A stretch of 64,000 nucleotides of DNA, taken from assembly GCA_938048185.1 (NCBI GenBank), contig CALIVT010000003.1, positions 19,965 through 83,964 of the forward strand, in the 5' to 3' direction. The DNA comes from an uncultured Arenicella sp. Its GTDB lineage: Bacteria > Pseudomonadota > Gammaproteobacteria > Arenicellales > Arenicellaceae. Positions 47,649 to 56,608 of the stretch are shown here, piece by piece (the stretch's first letter is position 1; each line of letters starts with the position of its first letter). A program made the translations under genes and the position numbers. The notes beneath the pieces were generated by a model, which saw only the letters and a program-made list of their open reading frames with translations, ran no database searches and was not told the origin of the DNA.

Positions 47649-47755
47649 AAATTCCCCAGTCAGAGTTTTCCTTAAATATAACCAGCTACGTAATCTACAT
47701 CTTCAGACAGTCTAGCACACTCAACTGGTGCAGCACTTGCCTTCAATATCGTTGC

Positions 47756-47986
47756 TCAAACAGCGTGAGCAAGCACAAAGAAAGTATGAGCCGAACGGTC
47801 GTCATCCTTTAACGACCGTTCAAATTCAATATCGTCCCGCCAGTCATCCAACTGACTTTCCAACGCTTGCCGGTGTTGTCGGCGAGCGCTGGTTTTAGAC
47901 GTTCGATGCACGCCACCTCGTTTTAATAGGGGCGAACGTGCAACCGGATTCCGTGGGACCAAGGTGGTCCCTATTTTTTTAGACAT
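47756..47986 (-). CDS. Small basic protein downstream of rtcB
   Basis: A 76-residue protein, basic at the N-terminus (MSKKIGTTLVPRNPVARSPLLKRGGVHRTSKTSAR) and acidic in the middle (LDDWRDDIEFERSLKDDD). The RNPVARSPLLKRGGVH core resembles a widespread family of small uncharacterised proteobacterial proteins; the function is not known to me. A GAGG ribosome-binding site precedes the ATG. It lies 88 bases after rtcB on the same strand, beyond a hairpin that may end most rtcB transcripts. Confidence 0.7.
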   Translation of the reverse strand: MSKKIGTTLVPRNPVARSPLLKRGGVHRTSKTSARRQHRQALESQLDDWRDDIEFERSLKDDDRSAHTFFVLAHAV

Positions 47987-48047
47987 AAAAAGTACCTCTT
48001 TGACTGAAAAAGTTTTGTTACAAAATCTCGAGAACTCTCTGAGCTAA

Positions 48048-48073
48048 AATAGGGCCGCCGAAACAGCCCTATT
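48048..48073 (-). terminator. Hairpin directly after rtcB
   Basis: AATAGGGC pairs with GCCCTATT across ten bases and is followed on the minus strand by TTTT. It begins immediately after the rtcB stop. The T-run is short, so it may be a partial terminator. Confidence 0.55.
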
Positions 48074-48074
48074 C

Positions 48075-49271
48075 TTAGCCTTTGATGCAAATAACTTGCT
48101 TCAACGTGTGAACCACATCAACTAAGTCAGTTTGATGTTGCATGACTTTATCAATGTCTTTATACGCAGACGGAATTTCATCGACTACCGATTTGTCTAT
48201 GCGGCATTCCACCCCCATGGTTTGCTGCTCAAGATCATCGACGCTAAACAAGCGCTTCGCCTTGCCGCGACTCATCACTCGCCCAGCACCGTGTGAGCAT
48301 GAACAAAACGAACTTGGATTACCTTTCCCACGAACAATGAATGACTTTGCGCCCATGCTCCCAGGAATGATTCCTAACTCTCCTTCGCCCGCACGAATAG
48401 CGCCTTTGCGAGTAACAAATACTGACTCACCAAAGTGGTGCTCTTCGGACACATAGTTGTGATGACAGTTAATCGCTTCTTTGGTTACTTTAAAGCTCGG
48501 CAGGCGCTTAGTCAAAACACGCACAACTAAACGCATCATTTCGCGACGGTTAACCATGGCGTAATTCTGCGCCCAATCGACCGCTTCAATGTAATCATCA
48601 AAATGCGAAGTACCTTCTTTAAAATACGCTAAGTCACGATCAGGTAAGTTCATCTGGACCTTCTCCATATCGCGCCTTGCCATCTCGATAAAGTACTGGC
48701 CGATTGCGTTGCCAACACCACGACTGCCAGAGTGCAGCATCACCCAAACATCGTCGTTCTCGTCCAAACACAGTTCGATGAAATGATTCCCGCCGCCCAG
48801 GGTCGCCAGTTGACGAACCCAAGTTTGATACGGCTTTTTCTGTTTACTTACCAACTTGGGGTGTTTCTCCCAAATAGACGATAAGCCGTTCGATAAAGAC
48901 CGGATTGTAGAATCGGGAACCGCATCGTATTTGTGCATACTAAAGCCAACCGGCACGTCACGCTCAATAGCGCTTCGTAAACCGCGTAAGTTATCGGGCA
49001 ATTGGTCTGCCTTTAGACTCAAACGAATTGCGTTCATTCCGCAACCAATATCCACGCCGACCGCCGCCGGAATAATCGCACCTTTGGTTGGTATAACTGA
49101 ACCAACCGTGGCACCTTTTCCACAATGCACATCTGGCATTGCGGCAATGTGCGAGTGAATAAATGGCAACTGTGACAGGTTCACTAGTTGTTGGTAGGCG
49201 CTTGGTTCGACCTCGTCAGTGTAGATTTTTACCGGCACCCGACCTTTACTTATTGTTGTTAAAATGGGCAT
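48075..49271 (-). CDS. rtcB: RNA ligase RtcB
   Basis: RtcB joins 2-prime,3-prime-cyclic-phosphate (or 3-prime-phosphate) and 5-prime-hydroxyl RNA ends with GTP and Mn, in RNA repair. The 398-residue product shows MPDVHCGKGATVGSVIP (metal-binding Cys), VGVDIGCGMNAIRL, LGGGNHFIELC, HSGSRGVGN, NCHHNYVSEEHHFGE, and the guanylylation region HGAGRVMSRGKAKRLF with the conserved His. GGAGGGCGAT precedes the ATG. There is no rtcA or rtcR in the window. About 200 bases upstream, on the same strand, lies a hairpin with a T-run that may be an attenuator. Confidence 0.97.
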   Translation of the reverse strand: MPILTTISKGRVPVKIYTDEVEPSAYQQLVNLSQLPFIHSHIAAMPDVHCGKGATVGSVIPTKGAIIPAAVGVDIGCGMNAIRLSLKADQLPDNLRGLRSAIERDVPVGFSMHKYDAVPDSTIRSLSNGLSSIWEKHPKLVSKQKKPYQTWVRQLATLGGGNHFIELCLDENDDVWVMLHSGSRGVGNAIGQYFIEMARRDMEKVQMNLPDRDLAYFKEGTSHFDDYIEAVDWAQNYAMVNRREMMRLVVRVLTKRLPSFKVTKEAINCHHNYVSEEHHFGESVFVTRKGAIRAGEGELGIIPGSMGAKSFIVRGKGNPSSFCSCSHGAGRVMSRGKAKRLFSVDDLEQQTMGVECRIDKSVVDEIPSAYKDIDKVMQHQTDLVDVVHTLKQVICIKG

Positions 49272-49764
49272 ATCGCCCTCCTAATTTATATTCTTTGCTA
49301 ATCCTTCGACAAAGTCTCAGGATGACTATTCTATTTCTTGGCTTGCTTCAATTGGTTTCATTTTTCTTCTCCGGTTATTAGGTTAAGCATTGTTTCTTTA
49401 CTCGAAACTGCGCAGGCTTAGGACGATCGCAAGTCACGTCACATACGGCTGATCGAGCGGTGAGGTCTTAGACAAAAAAACCTCGGAGGCCAGAGGCAAC
49501 CGAGGTTTGAAAAATCATTCCAAGAAGGTTGCCAACGCAGCCTTCGATAAAGATCGAGCTACGTACTCAACTAACCCTAAGCTCCGACTCAGCAAAAGTA
49601 GCGAGATCGCTCAAAACGAGGGCACAACGCTGCGCGCTCGATGTGACTGGGTTGAGTTGTTGATCTATCGTTTTCATGTCGCCGGACTATACTCGGAAAT
49701 TTAGTTGCGTCAACAACTTTTTTTAGACCTGTTTTTAAAATTTGGTAAACGGCATAATGATTTT
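49272..49764. other. 493-base region between rtcB and the MFS gene
   Basis: It holds the rtcB promoter and leader, a hairpin with T-run on the minus strand (49474-49507), and the MFS promoter. A short minus-strand frame of 36 codons (49567-49677) lies just before the hairpin, but has no ribosome-binding site and is not called a gene. A plus-strand frame of 65 codons also lacks support. Confidence 0.55.
49474..49507 (-). terminator. Hairpin with T-run upstream of rtcB (possible attenuator)
   Basis: The stem AACCTCGG / CCGAGGTT with a 13-base loop is followed on the minus strand by seven T residues. It sits about 200 bases before rtcB and reads toward it. It could end a small RNA or act as an attenuator of rtcB; plus-strand termination is less likely because only TTT follows. 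Confidence 0.6.
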
Positions 49765-51054
49765 ATGCCTAACACCAGTCGACTCACGCCGTCAGTAAAA
49801 ATTCTAATAGTCACGTCGTGCTTGCTGGTGATGATGTCATTTGGCTTTCGCTCGTCGTTTGGGTTATTCGTTAAACCCATTAGTGAATTTCACACATGGG
49901 GCCGCGATGTTATTGCCACCGCCTTAGCAATCCAGAATTTAAGCTGGGGCATTGTATCGGTATTCGCCGGTGGTTTAGCCGACCGCTTTGGCAACGTTAA
50001 AGTTATTCTGAGTGCGGTATTCCTCTATGCTATGGGCATACTTTGGATGGCCTTCGCCAGTGATGCATGGTCACTCAACGCGTCCGCCGGTGTGCTTGTT
50101 GGCGCAGGCGTTGCCGGCACCTCATTCGGGATTGTCATTCCAGCGCTGATGCGCGCTGTACCTGAAGCGCGCCGACAATGGGTAGCGGGGGTTGGCACCG
50201 CCGCTGGATCAATGGGCCAGTTTATTATCGTGCCATTCTCCCAAACCTTGATCGACGCGTTCGGTTGGTTTTCCTCGCTACAGATACTATCGGCGGTTAC
50301 CTTACTCATGCTGTTTTTAGCAATGCCGCTAGCACCCTACTCCGGCGCAAGTGAGGTTCTAGACAAAGACAATGATCAATCCATATTCGAGGCACTCAAA
50401 GAAGCTTTTGCACATAAGCACTATGTTCTTTTGTTGTTTGGCTTTTTTGTATGCGGCTTTCATTTGGCCTTTATAACGGTGCACCTACCCGCCTATTTAA
50501 GTGACTTAGGCTTTAGCAGCAACGTAGCCGCGTGGAGTTTAGCCGTTATCGGGGTCGCGAATATGGTCGGCTCCTATATGTCTGGAGTTTGGTCGAGCCG
50601 CATACCGAAGCAAACCATGCTCGCGTGGATTTATTTATTGCGCGCCTTAGTCATCGCCATTTTTATCGTGCTGCCACCCACACTTTACAGTGTTGTTTTC
50701 TTTAGCGTCGGCATGGGGCTATTGTGGCTAGCAACCATTCCGCCAACGTCTGGTTTAGTCGCCGTGATGTTTGGTACGCGGTACATGGCCTTGCTCTACG
50801 GCGTTGTATTTTTGTCGCACCAACTCGGAAGTTTCTCAGGCGTGCTGCTGGGCGGCTATTTGTACGAGCAGTCGGATGCCTTTGCTGTGATCAGTAGCTT
50901 TTGCGGGCAATATCTGGGCTTCGCTAGCTACGGCGACGCCTCGCGCTACAACTTAGTGTGGCTGATTAATATTTTGCTCGGGGTTCTCGCCGCGGTTATC
51001 CACCTACCAATCAAGGAAAAAGCCGTAGGTCGATTTTCGACGGCATTGGGTTAG
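49765..51054 (+). CDS. MFS transporter
   Basis: The product is a 429-residue major facilitator with about twelve membrane helices, in the pattern of the oxalate/formate- and monocarboxylate-type antiporters (SFGFRSSFGLFVKPI in helix 1; AGGLADRFGNVK loop 2-3; GTSFGIVIPALMRAVPEARRQWVAGVGTAAGSMGQF). The substrate is not predictable. A frame open from a TTG at 49705 would add 20 charged residues; ATG at 49765 (MPNTSRLTPSVK) gives the usual N-terminus. It is monocistronic, flanked by minus-strand genes on both sides. Confidence 0.9.
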   Translation: MPNTSRLTPSVKILIVTSCLLVMMSFGFRSSFGLFVKPISEFHTWGRDVIATALAIQNLSWGIVSVFAGGLADRFGNVKVILSAVFLYAMGILWMAFASDAWSLNASAGVLVGAGVAGTSFGIVIPALMRAVPEARRQWVAGVGTAAGSMGQFIIVPFSQTLIDAFGWFSSLQILSAVTLLMLFLAMPLAPYSGASEVLDKDNDQSIFEALKEAFAHKHYVLLLFGFFVCGFHLAFITVHLPAYLSDLGFSSNVAAWSLAVIGVANMVGSYMSGVWSSRIPKQTMLAWIYLLRALVIAIFIVLPPTLYSVVFFSVGMGLLWLATIPPTSGLVAVMFGTRYMALLYGVVFLSHQLGSFSGVLLGGYLYEQSDAFAVISSFCGQYLGFASYGDASRYNLVWLINILLGVLAAVIHLPIKEKAVGRFSTALG

Positions 51055-51107
51055 CGCACGCGTTTGCGCGGTCTAGGCTCCGTTAGCTATCCTCTGTAAT
51101 ATTTAGA

Positions 51108-52445
51108 TTACTTGTTGGGCACTATTTTTTTCCCAATAAGCGAAAGCGCTAAGGTGCCAACAACCGGCAAACAAATGGCCAACCAATTAAGCCCAAACAT
51201 GCCTTTTCCGGCGACGCCTAGCCCCGCTAAAACAGCGAGACCACCGCACATACCAAGGCCAATGACAATAACCACAATACCAGTATTATGCTTGCTTGAA
51301 CCGCCGCCAATTTTCTTCTCTAACCACAAGAAAATCGGCAGACAAAGCATCATAACCACGAAATAAACCGCCACCCAAACCGGACGGAACGACCACCACT
51401 GACCGCTGCCGGGCACGACCGTAAAAACCAGTGGGAACAACCAAAAGCACAGCCCGATCATTAGCATCATGACCGTGCTGTGCCATAGAAAGATCGGCAT
51501 GATAAAGCCATTGATTAATACAGTTGCGGTCCAAACTCGCGCTTTGTCCAACCAGCGACGCATGGGTTTCTCAAAGGTCAGTAGCAAACCAATCTGAGTC
51601 AGCCCTAAGGCGATCAGTGGTAACTTAGGCGGCGTGGTATTACTGAATTCTTGCCCCGGCACGCCGATGAGGCTGATCGGATAAGGACCGAATTGGGTCA
51701 GTAATACGAGGCACGTAGCCGCCGCCACGGCCAAGCAAAAACTGGGTAAGGTGCCGCCAATACGTTGCTGTTGCCAGGCGTAGCCAAGCTGATGCACCGC
51801 ACCCCAAATAAAGAAATAGTTAAACCAACCGTACCACTGGTGAGTCGTATTGAAATACACCAAGTCGCCAATCACGGCCATGCACAAAGGCAAGCTGACA
51901 CTCCACAGACCGAGTTTGCGCCACAGCGCGCGGGTCACTGGCACAAGCATCACAATAATGAAATAAATCGACAAGAACCACACCGGCACAAGGGAAATTT
52001 GCGAACCAATTTTGATCATCTGATTGGGTACCGCCAACGCATACCCAACAATTCCCAGCGCAGCCCACAGTATCACCAGTGGTATTACCGGGCCAAGCAA
52101 GCGACGCAGTCGGGACTCTAACCAAAACGAGTAGCGCACGCCTTTTTTCTGAGCGCCGTCCCACGACACGCCATTGGAAAAACCCCCAACAAAAAAGAAC
52201 ACCGGCATAACTTGAAACACCCACGTTAGCCAACGCGACCACGGTTGAATTTCCAGCAAATGATCCAAGCTACGTACGCCGTCGACAAAGCCGGGCGCGG
52301 CGATTATCCAATGCCCGAGAACCACGGCGCTAATTGATAGCGCCCGCAATAAATCGACATAGCGGTTTCGTTCCACTGGTGTTTGTGCGGCTATATCGGC
52401 TGCACGCGCCCACATTCCGGGCTTGATGTTCGACGATTCACTCAT
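51108..52445 (-). CDS. Acyltransferase 3 family membrane protein
   Basis: The 445-residue product has ten or more membrane helices and the family hallmark RYVDLLRALSISAVVLGHWI (about 27-46, with the putative catalytic His), PVFFFVGGFSNGVSW, and WLESRLRRLLGPVIPL. Such enzymes transfer acetyl or other acyl groups to glycans or other membrane-exposed substrates. ATG at 52445 follows GGA at eight bases; a longer frame to 52523 would overlap the regulator gene. The regulator ends 19 bases upstream, so both are probably in one operon. Confidence 0.9.
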   Translation of the reverse strand: MSESSNIKPGMWARAADIAAQTPVERNRYVDLLRALSISAVVLGHWIIAAPGFVDGVRSLDHLLEIQPWSRWLTWVFQVMPVFFFVGGFSNGVSWDGAQKKGVRYSFWLESRLRRLLGPVIPLVILWAALGIVGYALAVPNQMIKIGSQISLVPVWFLSIYFIIVMLVPVTRALWRKLGLWSVSLPLCMAVIGDLVYFNTTHQWYGWFNYFFIWGAVHQLGYAWQQQRIGGTLPSFCLAVAAATCLVLLTQFGPYPISLIGVPGQEFSNTTPPKLPLIALGLTQIGLLLTFEKPMRRWLDKARVWTATVLINGFIMPIFLWHSTVMMLMIGLCFWLFPLVFTVVPGSGQWWSFRPVWVAVYFVVMMLCLPIFLWLEKKIGGGSSKHNTGIVVIVIGLGMCGGLAVLAGLGVAGKGMFGLNWLAICLPVVGTLALSLIGKKIVPNK

Positions 52446-52464
52446 TCTTTTTTTCCAATTGGTT

Positions 52465-53205
52465 TTAATCTTGTATGCGCTCCAAATCAGCAAAAATACT
52501 GACGTGCCAATTACGTATAGCAAGAATCATAGTAATACCTTTGCGCTCTGACGCCGGCAGTTTTCGCTCTTGTTCTGAGAGCTCGTCGAAAAATGCATCG
52601 AGCATTTTTAAGCGGTTGCGCAAATCCGCGTGGCTTTTTACGGTAAGCACTCCATTTTTAACAACCCGTAAAGCACCATCTTCTTCAAACGTTGAGTTAA
52701 AAAACTCGGTCTGCACAATCGATCTAAAATACTTCTCAATAGGCCCATTCGGGTTCCACGAAAAATTATTCGCCATAATCAGGCGCACACGGTTATTGGG
52801 TTGCAATTCAATTAAGCGCATCTTATCAAGCCGTGCCAATAGGGTAACTATTTCAGTATCGCTGATTTGGTAGCGTGCAACAATCTCGTGAACCTTCCAA
52901 TGATTAACCAAGCAATACGCGACCACTAACAGCTTCTTATCTTCGATCAAAGCCTGCTCTTGCTCAAGGCTCAGCGCAGTAACACGGTCTTCTAACGACT
53001 CTGAGAGTTCCAGTAACGCAGTGATATCGAGCTCGAGTAATTCACAAATGGCGTCTAGGCGGTTCAAACTAAAATTTCCATTCGCGAACATTTGCTTCAC
53101 CGTCGACTCCGATACCGCCAATTTCTGCGCGAGTACGCGATACGTGATGCCCTGCTGTTTGAGCGCAACTTTGATCGCGTCAACGATCTGTTTCGTTCTT
53201 GCCAC
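52465..53205 (-). CDS. XRE-family (Cro/C1-type) transcription regulator
   Basis: The 246-residue product has an N-terminal helix-turn-helix (about 5-65; ITYRVLAQKLAVSESTVKQMFANGNFSLNRLDAICELL), typical of the XRE family, and a larger C-terminal domain (about 80-246) with SDTEIVTLLARLDKMRLIELQPNNRVRLI that resembles a second winged helix. The start is GTG at 53205. It is divergent from pspA and precedes the acyltransferase gene, so it may control either. The effector domain is not recognised. Confidence 0.87.
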   Translation of the reverse strand: MARTKQIVDAIKVALKQQGITYRVLAQKLAVSESTVKQMFANGNFSLNRLDAICELLELDITALLELSESLEDRVTALSLEQEQALIEDKKLLVVAYCLVNHWKVHEIVARYQISDTEIVTLLARLDKMRLIELQPNNRVRLIMANNFSWNPNGPIEKYFRSIVQTEFFNSTFEEDGALRVVKNGVLTVKSHADLRNRLKMLDAFFDELSEQERKLPASERKGITMILAIRNWHVSIFADLERIQD

Positions 53206-53385
53206 TGGCCTTTTCCTCTTTCCTCTCTAAACCCTCGACTCTTCGATTAACGCTTAAAAAGTACAATTATTCTAAACCGTTCGTTCAAATTTTCTCTACT
53301 TTCACCGAAGTAGTTGCTCCTGTCAACACCTCACGTCACGATGTCGTCAGTCTTAATCAACGCTATGCCGAATCAGGAGGCACTT

Positions 53386-54045
53386 ATGAAATTGATAAAA
53401 CGACTATCAACAACGATCTCAGCAACTCTAGACTCTGCGGTTGGCCAATTAGAAAATCATGACGCAATTGTCGAAGCCAGTATTAAACAGACCCGGCAAT
53501 CGGTGGCCAAAACCAAAGCCCGTATTAATACCCTCAGACAGCAACACACCGCCTATCAAAGCCAACTAAAAGAAGCGCGTGAGCAATATGATGTGTGGAC
53601 CGAGCGTGCAGCTAAGCTAGCCAGCACTGAACAGGAAAAGGCGCTGCAGTGCGTTGCTAGACGCAATCAATGTGAAGCCGATATTGGTCGCCTAAGTTAT
53701 TCCGAGAAACAACAAGGAGAGCTGATTCGTGAAGTCAGTGCCAATCTGCAAACGCTGCAAACCAAACTCGATGAGATGACGCAAAAACACAATTTAATGC
53801 GCTCACGACAAACGGTCGCTGATGTAAACCGCGCCGTTGCCTATGCCAGTACCGACGACAGTTTAAGTGACACTTTCGAGCGCTGGGAATCGGCGGTACT
53901 CGAGCACGAGTTCGCGGTCAGTGATGCCTGCGCCCGCGACTTCTTGGATGTGGAGCTAACGCGCCAAGAGGACGAGGCTGATTTACTCGCGCAACTCGCG
54001 ATCATTACTCAAAACGAACAATCACCGGAGGCCGACAATGAACGT
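53386..54045 (+). CDS. pspA: PspA/IM30 family protein
   Basis: The product (220 residues from ATG at 53386, stop ending near 54048) is a long helical protein, the coiled-coil architecture of PspA/Vipp1, which bind and protect the inner membrane under stress. The N-terminus MKLIKRLSTTISATLDSAVGQLENHDAIVEASIKQTRQSV matches the first helix with its membrane-binding start. A long heptad stretch follows (to about 160). AGGAGG lies six bases before the ATG. The stop overlaps the next gene start region by about ten bases, so the two are coupled. The usual pspB/pspC/pspF partners are absent. Confidence 0.85.
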
Positions 54046-55384
54046 TAATACCATGCACCCGACGGCGGATATAGCCTCGAATGAGCCGGTCGAAGAACGT
54101 GCGATGCCGCATCGCCAGAAACGCTCATTGAGTGAGCGCTTAGAGAGCATTGCGTCGCTGTCACAGCTGATTCGCATCTTCGGCGCCTGCGCGATCTTAG
54201 TCTCTATGTCCTTGTTCATGCTCAAAGGTTGGAGTGACGGTAACGATATTAGTCGCTACCTAAAACTGTTAGCACAAACCGGCTTATTGTCGGGCGCCGG
54301 TTTATTACTTACGTTCTTGATCAAAGAGTTCAAAGGCGCACGGGTATTCTTTGGCCTCGCCTTGGTATCAGTAGTCGCGAACTTTACTATTTTAGGGTCA
54401 CTGACCTATTCGCTTTTTGCGATCGACACGATGATCGTCGACTACCCGGCAATGATGAAATGGGAGGTGATCAACGCGACCACCTTCGCGCCGGTGTTCC
54501 TCGGCGCGGTCGCCTTGCTGTCGCTGGTTAGTTTCTTTGGTTTTAGCGTCTTTGCTCGGCAAATTTCCAAACCACTGACCATCGGCTTCTTATCACTGTG
54601 CACACTATTGCTAATACCGGTTCGCTCATCGCTGGTGGCAACATGTTTAGCGGCGTTTGCCTTGTGGGTCGCATGGATGCTGATCAAGCGCCTGAGTAAG
54701 GTTGAGAAACTGGCGTTTACCAAAGAAGCCAAAGCCGCGCTTGGCATGCTGTTATTGCCAGGTCTGATTATTATTGCTCGCGCGTTGAGCTTCTATCATA
54801 TCGACGAAATCACTTTGTTGGTCGTAAGCGCTCTCGCGTTCGCAGGTCTGCGCAGTATTACGATGGAAATGGGGGTAACGGCTGCGCGCATGCTTGAGAT
54901 TGCTCAGTACGCCTTAGGCATGGTTATTGCGTTACTGGTCGGCGACATTCTACCGTCCAGCTTTGGCTCGTTTTCGTTCTTTATCCCAATGCTTGTGTTT
55001 ATTGGTTTTGCTACGGAGCAGCTTATTAATGGCCGCGAGCCGGCGTGGAAAAGCGTCATGACGACGACGACAACGGCAATAACCGCGCCGCTTATTCTTC
55101 TGTTAGCGGTTAGTGAAACTCAGTTTATCTACTCGTTGCAAGCGTTAGTGCTGTGCGGTACATTGCTTGCGCTCAACATTTACGCGAGCAAGACTCTGCA
55201 CAAACCTGTCGCCGGCCAGGTTATGTCAATTATTAGCGTGATTGCGGCGAGCCTGATCGTATTCTTTGACTTGGTGCACTTGGCACAACTCGGTAGCTGG
55301 ATGATTATCGGCCTAGTCGGTGGCGGCCTGATATTGGGTGCATCGATTTACGAACGCTATGGCCTAAGCTTAAGCAAGGAATGA
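54038..55384 (+). CDS. Polytopic membrane protein coupled to PspA
   Basis: The 448-residue protein has a 40-residue cytoplasmic N-terminus and about twelve predicted membrane helices, beginning LIRIFGACAILVSMSLFML and ending at MIIGLVGGGLILGASIYERYG. I do not recognise the family. GGAGG at seven bases precedes the ATG, which overlaps the end of pspA by about ten bases. The coupling suggests a PspA membrane partner or target. A strong terminator follows at 55412. Confidence 0.85.
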   Translation: MNVNTMHPTADIASNEPVEERAMPHRQKRSLSERLESIASLSQLIRIFGACAILVSMSLFMLKGWSDGNDISRYLKLLAQTGLLSGAGLLLTFLIKEFKGARVFFGLALVSVVANFTILGSLTYSLFAIDTMIVDYPAMMKWEVINATTFAPVFLGAVALLSLVSFFGFSVFARQISKPLTIGFLSLCTLLLIPVRSSLVATCLAAFALWVAWMLIKRLSKVEKLAFTKEAKAALGMLLLPGLIIIARALSFYHIDEITLLVVSALAFAGLRSITMEMGVTAARMLEIAQYALGMVIALLVGDILPSSFGSFSFFIPMLVFIGFATEQLINGREPAWKSVMTTTTTAITAPLILLLAVSETQFIYSLQALVLCGTLLALNIYASKTLHKPVAGQVMSIISVIAASLIVFFDLVHLAQLGSWMIIGLVGGGLILGASIYERYGLSLSKE

Positions 55385-55411
55385 TTTAAGTCACCAAATA
55401 GCGTTTATCTA

Positions 55412-55439
55412 GGGCGAGGAACATCCTCGCCCTTTTTTT
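55412..55439 (+). terminator. Intrinsic terminator after the PspA-membrane protein unit
   Basis: A 9-bp stem GGGCGAGGA / TCCTCGCCC with an ACA loop is followed by seven T residues. Confidence 0.95.
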
Positions 55440-55536
55440 ATTTATCAGATACTGCCCCTTTTTGCTTTTTTTTCGCCCCCATGTAAACCTTTTGCGAGCA
55501 AACGCTGTCTTACTTCTAAACATATGAGATTTAATC

Positions 55537-56064
55537 TTGCTTGAAGACGAATCGCAGCTGGTGCTTCGTAGCCAAAATGGCGACCAGACTGCCTACGAAA
55601 AGCTGTATCGAGCTAATATAGGGAAGGCTTATGCCCTGTGTTTGCGGCTTTGTGGACAAAAAGAACTGGCCGAAGACCTATGCCAAGAATCGTTTGTAAG
55701 AGCATGGCAAAAAATCGGCAGCTTTCGTGGCGACAGCGCATTCAGCAGTTGGTTATTTCGTTTAACCAGTAATGTCGTCATCGGCCATCTACGTAAACAT
55801 AACAAATGGCAAATAGAGAGTTTAGATGATAAAGACTATGACCAAACCATTAGTACAGACCGGCCGCACGGCGAGCGGCGCGACATCGACACAGCGTTGA
55901 AACGCTTACCTGCCACTGCTCGCGTGGTGCTCATCATGTACGAATATTTAGGCTATCAACATAATGAAATTTCATCGATAACGGGTATGGCAATTGGCAC
56001 ATCGAAAACACATTTGCATCGTGCCCGAGCAGCCCTAAAAGCGAACGCAACACAATTGACATGA
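55537..56064 (+). CDS. ECF-type RNA polymerase sigma factor
   Basis: The 175-residue product has the sigma region 2 (ELAEDLCQESFVRAWQKIGSFRG, about 47-69) and region 4 helix-turn-helix (VLIMYEYLGYQHNEISSITGMAIGTSKTHLHRARAALK, about 131-168). This two-domain form is typical of extracytoplasmic function sigma factors released by a membrane anti-sigma factor. The start is TTG at 55537 behind GAGA; there is no in-frame ATG. Its stop overlaps the ATG of the next gene (ATGA), so the two are translated together. Confidence 0.93.
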   Translation: MLEDESQLVLRSQNGDQTAYEKLYRANIGKAYALCLRLCGQKELAEDLCQESFVRAWQKIGSFRGDSAFSSWLFRLTSNVVIGHLRKHNKWQIESLDDKDYDQTISTDRPHGERRDIDTALKRLPATARVVLIMYEYLGYQHNEISSITGMAIGTSKTHLHRARAALKANATQLT

Positions 56065-56597
56065 CCGACAAGAGTAGACCAAGCAACGCCTTAAGCGACT
56101 TAGACTGGGACGACTTAGGCTGGGACATACAACCCGAGCGTGACTTGTGGCCTGAAATTCAGTCTCGCATTCGCTTTACCGGCAAGCCAAAACGCTCGCT
56201 TTGGCTAGTAAGCTCAGTCGCGGCGAGCGTTATGCTCGCGATCGGTGCCTTCATCTTATCAGCGCTGTCATTCCAACGCGCGCAACAAACCTACGAGTTA
56301 CAAGCAAGTTATGTCGAGTACCAAAAAAGCCAAATTCAATTAATCGAATCGCAACACGATCAGGTTCGAGCTCAGTTTGCCGCGCTACTGAACGGTGAGC
56401 TTGGCGAAATCAATCCTGATACAGTTGCTGAAGTGCAAGCGGTGCTATTGACCATAGACCAGGCTTCGCTGCAACTTAAAGAAGCCATTTTGGCACACCC
56501 TATGAACGTCAATTACTCCACTATGCTGGCACGTACTTACCAACAGGAGCTCAAGCTTCTAAACAAATTCAAATCAGTAAATGGCTTGCCCATTTAG
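56061..56597 (+). CDS. Anti-sigma-factor-like membrane protein
   Basis: The 178-residue protein has an acidic N-terminal cytoplasmic part (SDLDWDDLGWDIQPERDLWPEIQSRI, about 12-37), one membrane helix (about 48-68, SSVAASVMLAIGAFILSAL) and a helical periplasmic part. It lacks the HxxxCxxC zinc motif of many anti-sigma factors. The four-base overlap with the sigma gene and the topology support an anti-sigma role; no biochemical assignment is possible from sequence. The DUF4097 gene follows 12 bases downstream. Confidence 0.82.
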   Translation: MTDKSRPSNALSDLDWDDLGWDIQPERDLWPEIQSRIRFTGKPKRSLWLVSSVAASVMLAIGAFILSALSFQRAQQTYELQASYVEYQKSQIQLIESQHDQVRAQFAALLNGELGEINPDTVAEVQAVLLTIDQASLQLKEAILAHPMNVNYSTMLARTYQQELKLLNKFKSVNGLPI

Positions 56598-56608
56598 CGA
56601 GGAAATAC

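Noticed and set aside
49567..49677. 36-codon leader peptide in front of the hairpin upstream of rtcB
   Set aside because: No ribosome-binding site and no run of one amino acid as in classical attenuators; too short to support.
49507..49704. 65-codon plus-strand frame before the MFS gene
   Set aside because: No ribosome-binding site and it runs across the hairpin region; looks like chance.
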